This document shows, piece by piece, positions 54,145-62,156 of a DNA stretch of 64,000 nt. The stretch comes from Herbaspirillum huttiense (GTDB lineage Bacteria > Pseudomonadota > Gammaproteobacteria > Burkholderiales > Burkholderiaceae_D). The position numbers and the translations under genes were made by a program. Under the pieces are notes generated by a model that had not been told where the DNA came from, ran no database searches, and worked only from the letters and a program-made list of their open reading frames with translations. Numbering within the stretch: position 1 is the first letter of the stretch; the number at the start of each line of letters is the position of its first letter. The stretch spans positions 4,340,001 to 4,404,000 of the forward strand of contig NZ_CP037993.1 of NCBI RefSeq assembly GCF_004367745.1, given 5' to 3'.

Positions 54145-54428
54145 CAGTCGTCCCCGCCGGCAGCGTCCGCCGCATTGAACGGCTTGAGCATGTCGCCTTC
54201 GAGCAGCTTGACCTGGCTGTCCACCTTGTCGAGCTGGCCGGCGCAGAACTTCACCAGTTCAGAGCCGCGTTTGTAGGCAGCCACCGAGGCTTCCAGCGGC
54301 AGTTCGCCGGCTTCCATGCGGGCCACGAGCTGCTCCAGCTCTTCCATCGCTTCCTCGAAAGAAGCAGGCAAGGCGACGCTCGCCGCAGAGGCGGCAGCAG
54401 AGGAAGCAGCGGCAGAGGTTCTAGGCAT
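54144..54428 (-). CDS. xseB: Exodeoxyribonuclease VII small subunit
   Basis: A 94-residue subunit of the single-strand exonuclease VII. The conserved block is SFEEAMEELEQLVARMEAGELPLEASVAAYKRG. The first 22 residues are an Ala/Ser-rich tail not seen in E. coli. The start at 54428 is chosen because upstream residues are not family-like. It is the first gene of the operon; the large subunit xseA is elsewhere, as usual. Confidence 0.93.
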   Translation of the reverse strand: MPRTSAAASSAAASAASVALPASFEEAMEELEQLVARMEAGELPLEASVAAYKRGSELVKFCAGQLDKVDSQVKLLEGDMLKPFNAADAAGGDD

Positions 54429-54557
54429 ATCGACCCATTCAAAATTCCAACCCGGTATTTTAGAACAAACCGGCGATGCCCAAGTCAATCAAGGGCGTGG
54501 AAATGTCAGCGGATTTCGAGCCGAGCTTGTAAATTCGGCCAATTTACTGGCATTTTG

Positions 54558-54593
54558 GCCACAAAACCCGGCCCCTTATGGGGGTTTTGTGGC
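54558..54593. repeat. 12-bp perfect inverted repeat in the Rieske gene promoter
   Basis: GCCACAAAACCC (54558-54569) and GGGTTTTGTGGC (54582-54593) flank a 12-base spacer. The right arm runs into CATAAT (54593-54598), a probable -10 box, about 100 bp before the Rieske start. A repressor site over the promoter is the simplest reading; an RNA hairpin is the alternative. Confidence 0.55.
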
Positions 54594-54695
54594 ATAATCC
54601 TCGGTTCTGTCCAAAATTTCCTCTTCATATTATTTGAACACAGGTTTTTGCGGATTTTCTTCCTTAGGTTGGTGCAAATTAATTTGGGGGCGGAA

Positions 54696-55817
54696 ATGTC
54701 CGATCTTGCTACTTTTGCCAAATTGGCGCGTTCAAACGCGCAACTTCCAGTCCACGTCTACTTTGACGAACCGCTCCATCAGCGGGAACTGAAACAACTC
54801 TTCCAGCAGGGACCTCGTTACGTCGGCCACGAGCTGATGGTGCCCGAAGCTGGCGACTACTCCACGCTGCCCTGGGAAAACGAAGGCCGCATGCTGGTGC
54901 GCAATGCGCAAGGGGTTGAACTGCTGTCCAATGTATGTCGTCACCGCCAGGCCAAGATGCTCGATGGCCGTGGCCATGCCACCAACATCGTCTGTCCTCT
55001 GCATCGCTGGACCTATGATCTGAAGGGTGAGCTGATCGGCGCGCCGCATTTCGGCGAGACGCCGTGCATGAACCTGTCCAAGACCCCGCTGCAGAGCTGG
55101 AATGGCCTGCTGTTCGAGAACAACGGCGTCAACATCGCCGACAAGCTCAAGCATCTGGGCGTGACGCGCGATCTGGATTTCTCCGGCTACCTGTACGACC
55201 ACACTGAAGTACACGAGTGCGACTACAACTGGAAGACCTTCATCGAGGTCTACCTGGAGGATTACCACGTCGAGCCCTTCCATCCCGGCTTGGGCAACTT
55301 CGTGAGCTGCTCCGACCTGAAGTGGGAATTCGGCCGCGACTACAGCGTCCAGACCGTGGGCGTGAACCACGGCCTGATCAAGTCCGGCTCGCCGACCTAT
55401 GCCAAGTGGCAGGAAAAGCTGCTGCAGTTCTCCAACGGCAAGCCGCCCAAGTACGGTGCCATCTGGCTCACGCTCTATCCCAACATCATGGTGGAGTGGT
55501 ATCCGCACGTGCTGGTGGTGTCCACGCTCTGGCCGACCGGTCCGCAGAAGACCACCAACGTGGTGGAGTTCTACTATCCGGAAGAGATCGCCCTGTTCGA
55601 GCGCGAGCTGGTGGAAGCCGAGCGCGCCGCCTACATGGAGACCTGCGTCGAGGATGACGAGATCGCCCTGCGCATGGATGCCGGCCGTCGTATACTGATG
55701 GATCGCGGCACCAGCGAAGTCGGTCCCTACCAGTCGCCCATGGAAGACGGCATGCAGCACTTCCACGAGTGGTATCGCCAGCAGCTGGACGTGCCGCAAG
55801 GAACCAGCACACCATAA
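54696..55817 (+). CDS. Rieske non-heme iron oxygenase, alpha-type
   Basis: A 373-residue aromatic-ring-hydroxylating-type oxygenase. The Rieske [2Fe-2S] ligands are Cys81, His83, Cys100 and His103 (CRH...CPLH). The mononuclear iron site is EDYHVEPFHP with His191 and His196. No beta subunit, ferredoxin or reductase lies nearby, so electrons come from elsewhere. Family members also demethylate or act on choline-like substrates; substrate is unknown. It has a 100-bp leader and an inverted repeat at its promoter, and a strong terminator follows. Confidence 0.9.
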   Translation: MSDLATFAKLARSNAQLPVHVYFDEPLHQRELKQLFQQGPRYVGHELMVPEAGDYSTLPWENEGRMLVRNAQGVELLSNVCRHRQAKMLDGRGHATNIVCPLHRWTYDLKGELIGAPHFGETPCMNLSKTPLQSWNGLLFENNGVNIADKLKHLGVTRDLDFSGYLYDHTEVHECDYNWKTFIEVYLEDYHVEPFHPGLGNFVSCSDLKWEFGRDYSVQTVGVNHGLIKSGSPTYAKWQEKLLQFSNGKPPKYGAIWLTLYPNIMVEWYPHVLVVSTLWPTGPQKTTNVVEFYYPEEIALFERELVEAERAAYMETCVEDDEIALRMDAGRRILMDRGTSEVGPYQSPMEDGMQHFHEWYRQQLDVPQGTSTP

Positions 55818-55942
55818 CCAGGCCAACAGGCCGCGCAGGGGGAAAGCAGATGCAGGCAATGCGGCAAGCTCACGACGGACGTAGTCTGCGCCGTCATTGT
55901 CGCCCGCCCTCCCGCATCCGCCCCTCCCGCTCCAGCTGCACG

Positions 55943-55980
55943 ACGGCAGCCCCGGTTCACGCCGGGGCTGCCGTTTTATT
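55943..55980 (+). terminator. Strong rho-independent terminator after the Rieske gene
   Basis: ACGGCAGCCCCGG pairs perfectly with CCGGGGCTGCCGT (13 bp, six-base loop), followed by TTTATT. Confidence 0.9.
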
Positions 55981-56038
55981 TGGTGCTCGTGACGCGTGCG
56001 CCTTCCCCACTCTCCCCTCCCACTACTGAACCGCCGCC

Positions 56039-56956
56039 ATGCAATCGCTCTGGATGCTCGTCGCCTCATTCCTCTTTGCCGTCATGGGCGTGTGCGTCAA
56101 GCTCGCCAGCCAGTACTACACGACCTCCGAGATCGTGCTCTGCCGTGGCGTGATCGGCGTGCTCTTCATCCTCTGCCTGATCCGCCTGCGCGGGGGTACG
56201 CTGCGCACGCCTTTCCCGCGCGATCACTTCATTCGCGGCGGTGTGGGCGTGGTCTCGCTGTGGATGTGGTTCTATTCCTTCAGCCTGCTGCCGATCGCCA
56301 CGGCCACCACGCTCAACTACATGTCCTCGATCTGGATTGCGGTGATGCTGTTCGTGGCCGGCTGGTGGCAGGGCCACAAGAAATTCGAATGGGGCCTGGC
56401 CGGCACGGTGGCGCTGAGTTTCCTCGGGGTGGCGCTGCTGATGCGCCCATCGCTCAATGCCGAGCAGTTGCTGGGCGGTGCGATCTCGCTGGCCTCGGGT
56501 GTGCTGTCGGCGCTGGTCTACCTGCAGGTGCGCAAGCTGGGGTTGCTGGGGGAACCGGAGTACCGCGTGGTGTTCTACTTTTCTGCCACGGGCGTATTGG
56601 CCGGGCTGGTCGGCAGCGTGGTGACGGGCCGTGTGCCGCTGTGGCACAGCCATTCCTGGATCGGTGCGCTGCTGGTGCTCATGATAGGCTTGACGGCCAC
56701 CACCGCGCAGATCGCCATGACGCGCGCCTACCGGCTCGGCAATACCCTGGTGACGGCCAACCTGCAATACACGGGCATCGTGTTTTCCAGCCTCTTCGGC
56801 GTGCTGATCTGGGATGATGCGCCGGGCTGGATCGGCTGGCTGGGCATGGCGATCATCCTGGCCAGCGGCATGCTGGCGACGTATCGCAACCAGCGCAAGA
56901 GCCAGGCCGTGGCCAAGAACGTGCCCAAGGTGGACCCGATCGCCACCGAAGTCTGA
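56039..56956 (+). CDS. DMT/EamA family transporter
   Basis: A 305-residue transporter with ten helices in two EamA repeats (about 1-140 and 150-290). The opening MQSLWMLVASFLFAVMGVCVKLAS is family-typical. Such proteins export amino acids or metabolites, or import SAM-like compounds; the substrate is unknown. The last 20 residues are basic and cytoplasmic. It stands on the same strand as the sulfurtransferase 66 bp downstream. Confidence 0.9.
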   Translation: MQSLWMLVASFLFAVMGVCVKLASQYYTTSEIVLCRGVIGVLFILCLIRLRGGTLRTPFPRDHFIRGGVGVVSLWMWFYSFSLLPIATATTLNYMSSIWIAVMLFVAGWWQGHKKFEWGLAGTVALSFLGVALLMRPSLNAEQLLGGAISLASGVLSALVYLQVRKLGLLGEPEYRVVFYFSATGVLAGLVGSVVTGRVPLWHSHSWIGALLVLMIGLTATTAQIAMTRAYRLGNTLVTANLQYTGIVFSSLFGVLIWDDAPGWIGWLGMAIILASGMLATYRNQRKSQAVAKNVPKVDPIATEV

Positions 56957-57022
56957 AACCAGGAATCCATGAATCCCTGAATCCTGCCCGCTTGCAGGGC
57001 TTATGAACAAAAGGAGAGCCGC

Positions 57023-57880
57023 ATGACCTACCAGACCCTCATCAGCGCCAGCGAATTGAAATCGCGCGCGCAGTATCTGAACATTGTGGTCGTGGACTGC
57101 CGTCACGACCTGACCAACCCCGCCTACGGCCGTGAAGCCTATGCCGCCGGCCATCTTCCGCAGGCCCGCTTCGCCCATCTGGATGAACTGCTCTCCGGTC
57201 CCAAGACCGATGCCGCCGGGCGCTTCCATGGCCGCCATCCGCTGCCGGACCGCCAGCAATTCGTGCAGGCCATGCGCGACCTGGGCATCAACAATGACAC
57301 GCAAGTGGTCGCGTATGACGCTCACGGCGGCATGTATGCCGCGCGCCTGTGGTGGCTGCTGCGCTGGATCGGCCACAGCGACGTGGCCGTGCTCGATGGC
57401 GGCATGGCAGCCTGGCAGGCGCTGGGTGAAACGCTGACCAGCGAGACGCCGGCAGCGGCTGCGCCGGGCAACATCCAGGATCTGTCCTCGCTGGTCAAGA
57501 CCGTGGATGCGCAAGCCCTGCTCGACAATCTCAAGAGCCAAACCCTGCAAGTCGTCGACGCGCGCGCACCGGATCGCTTCCGTGGCGAGAACGAAACCAT
57601 CGATGCAGTGGGTGGACACATTCCGGGCGCGAAGAACCGCTTCTTCAAGGACAACCTGCAGGCTGATGGCCACTTCAAGAGTGCCACGCAATTGCGCGAG
57701 GAATGGCTCTCGGTAGTGGGTGATCCGCAGGCTGCGGTCATGCAGTGCGGCTCGGGCGTGACCGCCTGCCACAACTTGCTGGCGCTGGAAGTGGCGGGCT
57801 TGCCGGGGGCGCATCTGTATCCGGGTTCCTGGAGCGAATGGAGTTCCGATCCGCAGCGTCCGGTAGCCACCGGCAACTGA
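57023..57880 (+). CDS. Sulfurtransferase (SseA/thiosulfate type)
   Basis: A 285-residue protein with two rhodanese domains (about 5-135 and 155-280). The active-site loop is CGSGVTAC, with Cys242; CGSGVTA is the 3-mercaptopyruvate sulfurtransferase loop. The first domain has no cysteine at the equivalent place, which is normal for the inactive repeat. It transfers sulfur to thiols or cyanide. It is convergent with the LysR gene. Confidence 0.92.
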   Translation: MTYQTLISASELKSRAQYLNIVVVDCRHDLTNPAYGREAYAAGHLPQARFAHLDELLSGPKTDAAGRFHGRHPLPDRQQFVQAMRDLGINNDTQVVAYDAHGGMYAARLWWLLRWIGHSDVAVLDGGMAAWQALGETLTSETPAAAAPGNIQDLSSLVKTVDAQALLDNLKSQTLQVVDARAPDRFRGENETIDAVGGHIPGAKNRFFKDNLQADGHFKSATQLREEWLSVVGDPQAAVMQCGSGVTACHNLLALEVAGLPGAHLYPGSWSEWSSDPQRPVATGN

Positions 57881-57905
57881 TCCTTGCAGGGAGGCGTGCG
57901 GCACC

Positions 57906-58847
57906 CTATGGCAGGTCGGGTGCCACGCTACCTGTCATTCCCGTGATCCCCGCCTCCTGCAGGCGGGCCACGAAAGCTTCCACGAACTGCTGCACCATGG
58001 CCGGCGCATCGCGTCGGCGCAGCAGGGCCACTTCCGAATGAAAATCGGCATCCTTGAGCGCGGGAAAACTGACGCCCGCCGAGAGTGAAATACTGGCCAT
58101 GCTCTGCGGCACGACAGCGATGCCGAAGCCCGCATTGACCAGGCTCAGCAAGGAATTCTTGCGCGAGGTGGCGCGCGCCACGCGCGGATAGAAACCGTGC
58201 GCAATACAGCGCTCGGCTACCAGATAACTCAGTCCGCCGCGATCGCGGTGGGGCACTGTCACGAAGAATTCATCCCGCAATTCCGCAATCTCCACTTCGC
58301 TGCGCGCGGCCAGTCGATGGGTGGCGGGTACGGCCGCCACCAGACGCTCACGGTAGAGCACGGTGCTCTCCAGATTCGGATGCGCGCGCAGGATGGGCAA
58401 ACGCGCCAGGCCGATATCGGCACTGCCTTCGACGATCTCGCGGGCCTGGTATTCGGAGGGAGCCTGCGAGATTTCCAGCGAGATGCCGGGGAAGTCTTTC
58501 AACGCTGCATTGAGGGTCGGACCCAGCGGTGCAGACAACGGCACCGAACTGGAATGCAGCAGGCGCAAGGCCCCGTGTTCGCCCTTGCCGATGGTGCGTG
58601 CCTGCGCTACGGCGCGGTCCAGGTCGAGCAGGATGCGGCGGCTGCGTTCATAGAAATCCTGGCCCGCCTGGGTCAGCTCGAAGGCCTTGGCCTCGCGCTT
58701 GATGAGCAGCACATCGAGGTCTGCTTCCAGCTCCTTGATCTGGCGGCTCAACGCTGATTGCGCGATGAAGAGGCGCTCGGACGCGCGGGTATAGCCGCGT
58801 GCCTCGACGATCTCGACGAAGTAGCGCAACTGCCGGATGGAAATCAT
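57906..58847 (-). CDS. LysR-type transcriptional regulator
   Basis: A 313-residue LysR regulator: HTH ASERLFIAQSALSRQIKELE at about 22-42 and a ligand domain to about 300. ISIRQLRYFVEIVEARGYTRAS places it near the NAC/CysB-like group, loosely. The start at 58847 has GGGGAG six bases upstream; an in-frame codon 33 bases earlier lacks support. Targets are unknown. It is convergent with the sulfurtransferase. Confidence 0.88.
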   Translation of the reverse strand: MISIRQLRYFVEIVEARGYTRASERLFIAQSALSRQIKELEADLDVLLIKREAKAFELTQAGQDFYERSRRILLDLDRAVAQARTIGKGEHGALRLLHSSSVPLSAPLGPTLNAALKDFPGISLEISQAPSEYQAREIVEGSADIGLARLPILRAHPNLESTVLYRERLVAAVPATHRLAARSEVEIAELRDEFFVTVPHRDRGGLSYLVAERCIAHGFYPRVARATSRKNSLLSLVNAGFGIAVVPQSMASISLSAGVSFPALKDADFHSEVALLRRRDAPAMVQQFVEAFVARLQEAGITGMTGSVAPDLP

Positions 58848-59101
58848 GCTGTTCTCCCCTGCCCGGTTTCGCCGGCGCATCCATCTCGTTTCGAGATGGC
58901 GGGCCGGCTGATTTGATATTGGCGTACCGCGCGCGGCACCCCTACAGTGAAGCCATCCGCAACCCCGCCTTCAGGCGATGAAAGGATGGATCGTGCTCCA
59001 GGATCTCTTGTTGTTCTTCGGCCTGCTGGGCCTGGTCTGCAGCGTGGGCATGCGCTGGATATTGCGCCGGCAACGCGATACGTCCGCGCGGCCGGATGCC
59101 C

Positions 59102-59917
59102 TCAGTGAACGTGCGCCTGATGCGTCAGTGCCAGCACGATCAGCACGCCCGCTGCAATCAGGATCACCTGCGGGATCGTCTCGCGCAGCGTGGCGCGGCG
59201 CTGCATCTGCGGCATCAAATCGGAAACGGCGATGTAGATGAAGCCCGAGGAGGCAAACACCAGCACGAAGGGAATCCATTCCATGCCACGCTCCAGCATG
59301 AAGTAGCCCAGCACGCCGCCGGCCACCGCCATCAGGCTGCAGATGAGGTTGTAGACATAGGCGCGGGTGCGCGAAAAACCGGCATTGAGCAGCACGATGA
59401 AGTCACCGATTTCCTGCGGGATCTCATGCGCGATGATGGCCAGTCCGGTGACCAGGCCCAGGTGCGGATCCGCCAGGAAAGCCGCCGCAATCAGGATGCC
59501 ATCGGTGAAATTGTGCAGGCCGTCGCCGACCAGGATCATCCAGCCGGCCTTGCCGGCTTCCTTCTTGTCGTGACCGTGGTGATGGCCGTGGCCATCGTCT
59601 TCGTGATGGTGCGAGTGGCGCAGGATGGCCGTCTTCTCCAACAGGAAGAACACCAGCAGGCCCCCCAGCAGCACCGCGAAGAGCGTATGCGGTTCGGCTT
59701 GCGATTCAAAGGCTTCCGGCAGCGCATGCAACAGCGAGGTCGACAGCATGATGCCCACCGACAGGCTGACCATGCGCTCGACCACCTTCGACAGCAGCGC
59801 GAAGGAGAACACCGCCGCAGCGGTAATGCTGACCACGCCGGCCAGGGTGGTGGCCAGCAGGATGGAGACGAGTGTGGAGTCGATGACGGACCTCGGCGAA
59901 TGACGATGCAGGGGCAA
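59102..59917 (-). CDS. ZIP family metal transporter
   Basis: A 271-residue zinc/divalent-metal importer with eight helices. A His-rich cytoplasmic loop (HSHHHEDDGHGHHHGHDKK) lies between helices 3 and 4, and the metal site motifs are GDGLHNFTDGI and AHEIPQEIGDF. The exact start is unclear: no ATG or GTG lies near the family N-terminus VIDSTLVSILL. I used the TTG at 59917. An ATC at 59884 with GAGGT upstream is a possible rare start, and a longer ATG reading at 59983 lies inside the CheA-type gene. Its promoter must lie in that gene too. Confidence 0.88.
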   Translation of the reverse strand: MPLHRHSPRSVIDSTLVSILLATTLAGVVSITAAAVFSFALLSKVVERMVSLSVGIMLSTSLLHALPEAFESQAEPHTLFAVLLGGLLVFFLLEKTAILRHSHHHEDDGHGHHHGHDKKEAGKAGWMILVGDGLHNFTDGILIAAAFLADPHLGLVTGLAIIAHEIPQEIGDFIVLLNAGFSRTRAYVYNLICSLMAVAGGVLGYFMLERGMEWIPFVLVFASSGFIYIAVSDLMPQMQRRATLRETIPQVILIAAGVLIVLALTHQAHVH

Positions 59918-59951
59918 ATGGCAGGCGTGCCAGCCGCGCAGCCAAAGCCCG

Positions 59952-62141
59952 CTATTGTACGCCCGCCGCCCGGCCGCTGCCATCGACGCGGCGCGAGCCG
60001 GCCAGCAGCAGCGGGTTGATGATGAGCACGATCTGCCCACCCCCCAGTACGGTAGCCCCGACCATGCCGGCCAAGGTCGCCACCTGCGGCCCGACCGGCT
60101 TGACCACCACTTCGCGGTTGCCGCTGACGTGGTCGGCCATGATGACCATCAGTTCATCGCCATTCTTGATGAGCAAGGCAAAGGCCGAACCGGCTTCGTT
60201 CGTGCCCGGCAGCGGCACTGGCGGCGGCTCGTCCAGCAGGACGTGCAGCGGATGCAGCAGCAGTTCCCGGCCATGGACCTCCAGCGTGCGCCGCGCCAGG
60301 GCCTGGCGCGCCTGGTCGCTGCGCAACTGGATGACGCTGTCGATGAGGGTGGAAGGAATGGCGTACTGCTGCTGCCCGTGATGCAGCAGGCAGACCTGCT
60401 GCACCGCCAGCGAGAGCGGCAGGTAGAGCGTGAAGAGCACGCCCTGGCCGGGCCGCGAATGCACCGTCATGCGCCCGCCCAGTGCCGCCACTTCGGCGCG
60501 CACCACATCCATGCCGATGCCGCGTCCGGCCAGGGCAGAGACTTGCGATTGCGTACTGAAGCCGGGTTCGAAGATCAGCTCGGCCAGGCGCGTTTCGCTC
60601 CACTGTTCCACGCCTGGTAATCCGCGTTGCATCGCCTTGTGGCGAATCGCGGCGAGGTCCAGCCCGCGGCCGTCGTCGCTGACGCGGATGACGGCTTCGT
60701 TGCCCTCATGCCCCGCCTGGATGCGCAGGCAGCCATTGGGCGGCTTGGCGGCCGCGCGGCGCACCGGCGCTTCTTCGATGCCATGCACGGCGGCATTGCG
60801 CAACAGGTGCTCCAGCGGGCCCATGAGGCGTTCCAGGATGGCGCGGTCGATTTGCAGCCGACAGTCCGACAGGTCCAGTACCAGTGGCTTGCCGGTTTCG
60901 GCCGCGACCTGGCGCACCAGGTGCTGCATGCGCGGCTCCATGCTGTTGAACTTGACCATGCGCGCATGCATCAGCTCCTGCTGCAGCTCGCGCGTGGTGC
61001 GGCCTTGCTGGCGCAGGCCTTCGCGGGTTCTCACCACCCGTTGCAGCAGCCGCTTCTGGCGCGCCACGGCCGCACCCAGAGCGGCTTCCATGGCCTTGGC
61101 CAGTTCGGTCAGGCCGGTCGCGGCCTCGTCCCGGGGCTGCAGGCTGCCCTGCTCCCAACTGCGCTGCCATCGCTGCAGCTGCTGTGCCATGGCGTCCAAC
61201 TCTTCACCCAAGAGGCGCGCGTCGCCCTGCAGGGCCCCGATTTCGTTGTCCAGCTGGGCACGGCTGATGGAAACTTCACCTACCTGATTCAGCAGCTTGT
61301 CCAGCACGGTGGTACGGATACGGACCAAGGGCGCGGTCAGCCGCCCCTCTGCCGCTGCGGTGCCGGGCAAGGCGGAAGGGGCGGCCTGTGTGCCGGCTGC
61401 CGACAACGTGGCCATGCCCTGTTCCAGCGTACTGAAATGCTCCACGGCCTGGTCATACAAGGCCAGCAGCGCCGCCACGCTCCGGGGGGCCGGGCTGCCC
61501 TCGCCGAGACGCTGCAGGGCTCCTTCCATGTCGTGCAGGCAGCGGCTCAGGTGCAAGGCCCCCACCATGCGCGCACTGCCCTTGAGCGTATGCAGCGGGC
61601 GCGCCAGTTCGGCCAGCAGACTGGCATCGACCGCACCAGGCTGCCCGCCCTCCGACAGCACCAGCAAGGTCTCGCCGATACCGGCGATGAGCTCTTGTGC
61701 TTCTTCCAGGAAGACCGGCAGCAGGAGTGGATCGATCAGCTCCGGTGCCTGCGGTTCGCTGGCCGGGGCAAGCGGGCCTTCCAGCTGGCTGGCCAGGGAA
61801 TGGATGCCGGCTTCCAGCAGACTGCGGGTGCCCGCGTGTGAGATGCCATCACTGCCCTGCTGCTGCAAGGTCTCCAGCAGTGCCGAGGCGGAGGAGGCAA
61901 AGGCAGCGGCACCGCTGGCACCGGCGTAGTCACGCAGCGCCGCCAGCGTACGCAGGGCCAGTGCCGGCAGGCCGGGGCGCGCTTGCTGCTGGTCGAGGCG
62001 GGCACACCAGGCGGCGCTTTGCTGGCGCACGATGGCCAGCAGCGGACGCAGGGTCTCGCGCAGACGCTCATCGCCCGCGCCGGACCGGATGCCGGATCCG
62101 GCCTGAGTCTGGACTGCTGCGTTGTCGGTACCGAGGATCAT
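59952..62141 (-). CDS. CheA-type kinase of the pilus chemosensory system (ChpA/PilL-like, short)
   Basis: A 729-residue histidine kinase. An Hpt domain with the phospho-acceptor in ARPLHTLKGSARMVG (His184) follows a helical N-terminus. A CheA dimerisation part, an HATPase domain (HLLRNAAVHGIE, DDGRGLD, GRGIGMDVV) and a CheW-like domain follow, ending VGATVLGGGQIVLIINP. ChpA/PilL proteins usually have several Hpt domains and a C-terminal receiver; both are absent, and the frame stops 20 residues after the CheW domain. It lies 15 bp after pilJ, in the pilGHIJ-chpA order. Confidence 0.88.
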   Translation of the reverse strand: MILGTDNAAVQTQAGSGIRSGAGDERLRETLRPLLAIVRQQSAAWCARLDQQQARPGLPALALRTLAALRDYAGASGAAAFASSASALLETLQQQGSDGISHAGTRSLLEAGIHSLASQLEGPLAPASEPQAPELIDPLLLPVFLEEAQELIAGIGETLLVLSEGGQPGAVDASLLAELARPLHTLKGSARMVGALHLSRCLHDMEGALQRLGEGSPAPRSVAALLALYDQAVEHFSTLEQGMATLSAAGTQAAPSALPGTAAAEGRLTAPLVRIRTTVLDKLLNQVGEVSISRAQLDNEIGALQGDARLLGEELDAMAQQLQRWQRSWEQGSLQPRDEAATGLTELAKAMEAALGAAVARQKRLLQRVVRTREGLRQQGRTTRELQQELMHARMVKFNSMEPRMQHLVRQVAAETGKPLVLDLSDCRLQIDRAILERLMGPLEHLLRNAAVHGIEEAPVRRAAAKPPNGCLRIQAGHEGNEAVIRVSDDGRGLDLAAIRHKAMQRGLPGVEQWSETRLAELIFEPGFSTQSQVSALAGRGIGMDVVRAEVAALGGRMTVHSRPGQGVLFTLYLPLSLAVQQVCLLHHGQQQYAIPSTLIDSVIQLRSDQARQALARRTLEVHGRELLLHPLHVLLDEPPPVPLPGTNEAGSAFALLIKNGDELMVIMADHVSGNREVVVKPVGPQVATLAGMVGATVLGGGQIVLIINPLLLAGSRRVDGSGRAAGVQ

Positions 62142-62156
62142 GGAAGCAGCACCGGC

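Noticed and set aside
58978-59241. Small plus-strand ORF with one hydrophobic helix
   Set aside because: No ribosome site, and more than half of it is antisense to the ZIP gene; the tail is Arg/Ser/Pro-rich as expected for a shadow frame.
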